From the NCBI GenBank assembly GCA_963759055.1, contig CAVWYD010000032.1, positions 124,001-188,000 on the forward strand: a stretch of 64,000 bases of DNA, given 5' to 3'. This document shows positions 62,701 through 64,000 of this stretch, one piece after another. How positions within the stretch are numbered: the stretch's first letter is position 1; each line of letters opens with the position of its first letter. The notes under the pieces are model-generated. The model was not told the DNA's origin. It searched no databases and saw nothing but the letters and a program-made list of their open reading frames with translations. The DNA comes from Thiosocius sp963759055 (lineage in GTDB: Bacteria > Pseudomonadota > Gammaproteobacteria > Chromatiales > Chromatiaceae). Position numbers and translations under genes: made by a program.

Positions 62701-64000
62701 GACCGTGATCACGCCCGTAACCGGCGTGACTCCGTCGATATCGGTGATGCTGGTCGCACCCGGATCGTTTGCGAGCAAGTTGCCGGTCGCGATGCGGGTA
62801 CCCTGACCCGCCGAAACGTCCTGGCCAACCTCGTCGTTGTCGTCGAAGGCCGTTTCAACCCGACCGGTACCGCCCTGCAGCGCGCTCTCGTGCACGGTAG
62901 CAAAGTCGTCGGCGGCATCCACGACCTGAACGGTGAAGGTCTGCTCACTGGTCGTACCATCGGAGCTGGTCGCGCGTATAACGACGTCGTAGTCGCCGAG
63001 CGAGAGCGGGCTGGCCACCGTCATCTCGCCGGTGACCGGGTCGATTGAGAAGTAGCCGTTGGGGTTACTGACCAGTTGATAGGTCACCGTGTCTTCGGGA
63101 TCGGCGTCGGTCGCAAAACCCGTCAATCCGACCGGTGTGCCGACCAACGCGTCTTCACCGACGAGGTTGATACTCGAATCGGTGTCGGTAACCGGCGAGA
63201 CCGGGCTGTCGTTGACCGGCGTGACATTGACGGTCATAGTCGCTTCGGTATTCCCAGCGCTGCCAGAGTCGTCGTTCACCGCGAAGGTGAAGCTGTCGTA
63301 CGGGAGGCCATTCTGATCCGGCGCCGCGTCGAACACGAGGTCGCCATTGTCGAGCTGCGCCTGCGTGACGACGTCGCCGACCACGACATTGACGAACTCG
63401 CTACCGTTCCAAAGGCGCAGACTGCCTTCACTCTCCAGGCCGGTAATTGTCACCGAGGCCAGGCCGTCGTTCTCCTGATCGGTAAAATCAAAGTCCGACG
63501 AACTGAAGACATACTGCGTGTCCTCGGCTGTGGTCACCAGGCTGTCCTCAGCGATCGGCGCACCCTGGTCGGCCACATTGATCGTGATGGTCGCGGTGTC
63601 GGTGGCGCCATCGCTATCAGCGACCTCCACGGTCAGGTTGTAGACACTCTGGGCATCGTAATCCAGACCGTTCTTGAGCGTGATGTTGCCGTACGCATCG
63701 ATCTCGAACTGGTCGAGCGGATCGCCGCCGACGATCGTGTAGTTCAGCGTCTGCGCCGGCAGGTCCGGATCGGATGCAATCACGGTCCCCAGCTGGGTGC
63801 CGATCGCGGCGTTTTCGAAGACATTGTAGGTGTCGTCCTGTGCAACAGGCGGATCGTTGACGTCTGCATCGAACGTCACGACCGGTGTGCCGGTGTCGAT
63901 CAACAGGCCATCCGAGACCGTGACGTCGTAGCTCGGCGGATTCTCGCTGCCGTCATGGACGAACTGGATAGCGCCTGACGCGATCTGCGCCTGGGTGAAG
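59732..64000 (-). CDS. Large RTX secreted protein with cadherin-like and VWA domains (5' partial, frameshifted)
   Basis: More than 1400 residues of a type I-secreted, calcium-binding surface protein; the N-terminus lies beyond the right edge. From the edge: a CSPG-like repeat (FTQAQIASGAIQFVHDGSEN), cadherin-like modules (DPPVAQDDTYNVFENAAIGT and others), a von Willebrand A domain (about 62480-61860) with the MIDAS motif DVSGS and FISDGEPT, further beta-rich modules, about 18 RTX nonapeptides, and a C-terminal secretion region with DVLTDFSIGDGDALDLSDLL ending LIAGNNLITD. The frame is broken by an extra base near 60873 and by a net one-base shift between about 60700 and 60665. Such proteins act in adhesion or biofilm formation. 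Confidence 0.85.
60060..60541 (-). repeat. RTX nonapeptide repeat array
   Basis: About 18 repeats of the GGxGxDxLx type, such as GGAGRDILEGGDGDDQLYGE and GGTGNDILVGGDGNDLLFG. Each half-turn of the beta-roll binds Ca2+, which folds the protein after secretion. Confidence 0.9.

Noticed and set aside
62353..63978. Two long plus-strand ORFs at the right end
   Set aside because: Antisense to the cadherin-like and VWA modules of the RTX protein; no independent motifs.

Overview
This is a 64 kb stretch of a high-GC gammaproteobacterial chromosome. The gene content and order (hemCDXY, algZ/algR/argH, cyaA, lptM-lysA-dapF-DUF484-xerC-hslVU, prlC, ubiD) point to a free-living, motile, oxygen-respiring bacterium, probably near the Chromatiales. 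That placement is inferred from gene order, not from an rRNA gene. I saw no rRNA, tRNA, CRISPR array or prophage. Most of the window is ordinary core genome. The accessory signal comes from c-di-GMP enzymes, small inverted-repeat (MITE-like) elements and a large secreted adhesin.

Layout. 1-8 kb: end of an MMPL/RND exporter fused to a cyclic-nucleotide-binding domain, hemF, a small secreted repeat protein, a thioredoxin coupled to a 25-residue leader-like peptide, then hemC-hemD-hemX-hemY. 8-16.4 kb: an iron-sulfur flavoreductase, an SDR protein, a guanylate-kinase-like protein with an orphan solute-binding protein, a MITE-like element, a 1224-residue periplasmic-sensor GGDEF/EAL protein and a HAD phosphatase. 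16.4-25 kb: an orphan ParA ATPase, a chemoreceptor with a periplasmic CxxCH motif, ubiD, an XrtA-type glycosyltransferase, gmhA-like SIS isomerase, a membrane hydrolase and an SH3 protein, with two more MITE-like elements nearby. 25-35 kb: UPF0149, prlC, a GAF/PAS/GGDEF/EAL protein, a GIDE/LemA pair, gamma-carbonic anhydrase, a DUF3352-like lipoprotein and aroE. 35-47 kb: a stand-alone solute-binding protein followed by a GGDEF/EAL protein, HPP protein, hemB, algR-algZ, argH, another GGDEF/EAL protein and a MazG-like hydrolase. 47-58 kb: a degenerate GGDEF protein, cyaA, then lptM-lysA-methyltransferase-dapF-DUF484-xerC and hslVU. 58-64 kb: a TolC-family protein and the C-terminal part of a large RTX/VWA/cadherin-like secreted protein running off the right edge.

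How the parts fit. Four of the six central heme steps lie here (hemB, hemC, hemD, hemF), with hemX/hemY as membrane accessories. The window has four full GGDEF-EAL proteins and one degenerate GGDEF protein. Together with the class I adenylate cyclase, AlgZ/AlgR, a CNB-fused exporter and an RTX adhesin with its TolC, this suggests second-messenger control of surface attachment. Two of the c-di-GMP enzymes are linked to the same family of periplasmic binding protein, once by fusion and once as a neighbouring gene.

Data quality. Single-base indels break hemD, the tolC homologue and the RTX gene. Because HemD is needed for heme synthesis, sequencing or assembly error is at least as likely as real decay.
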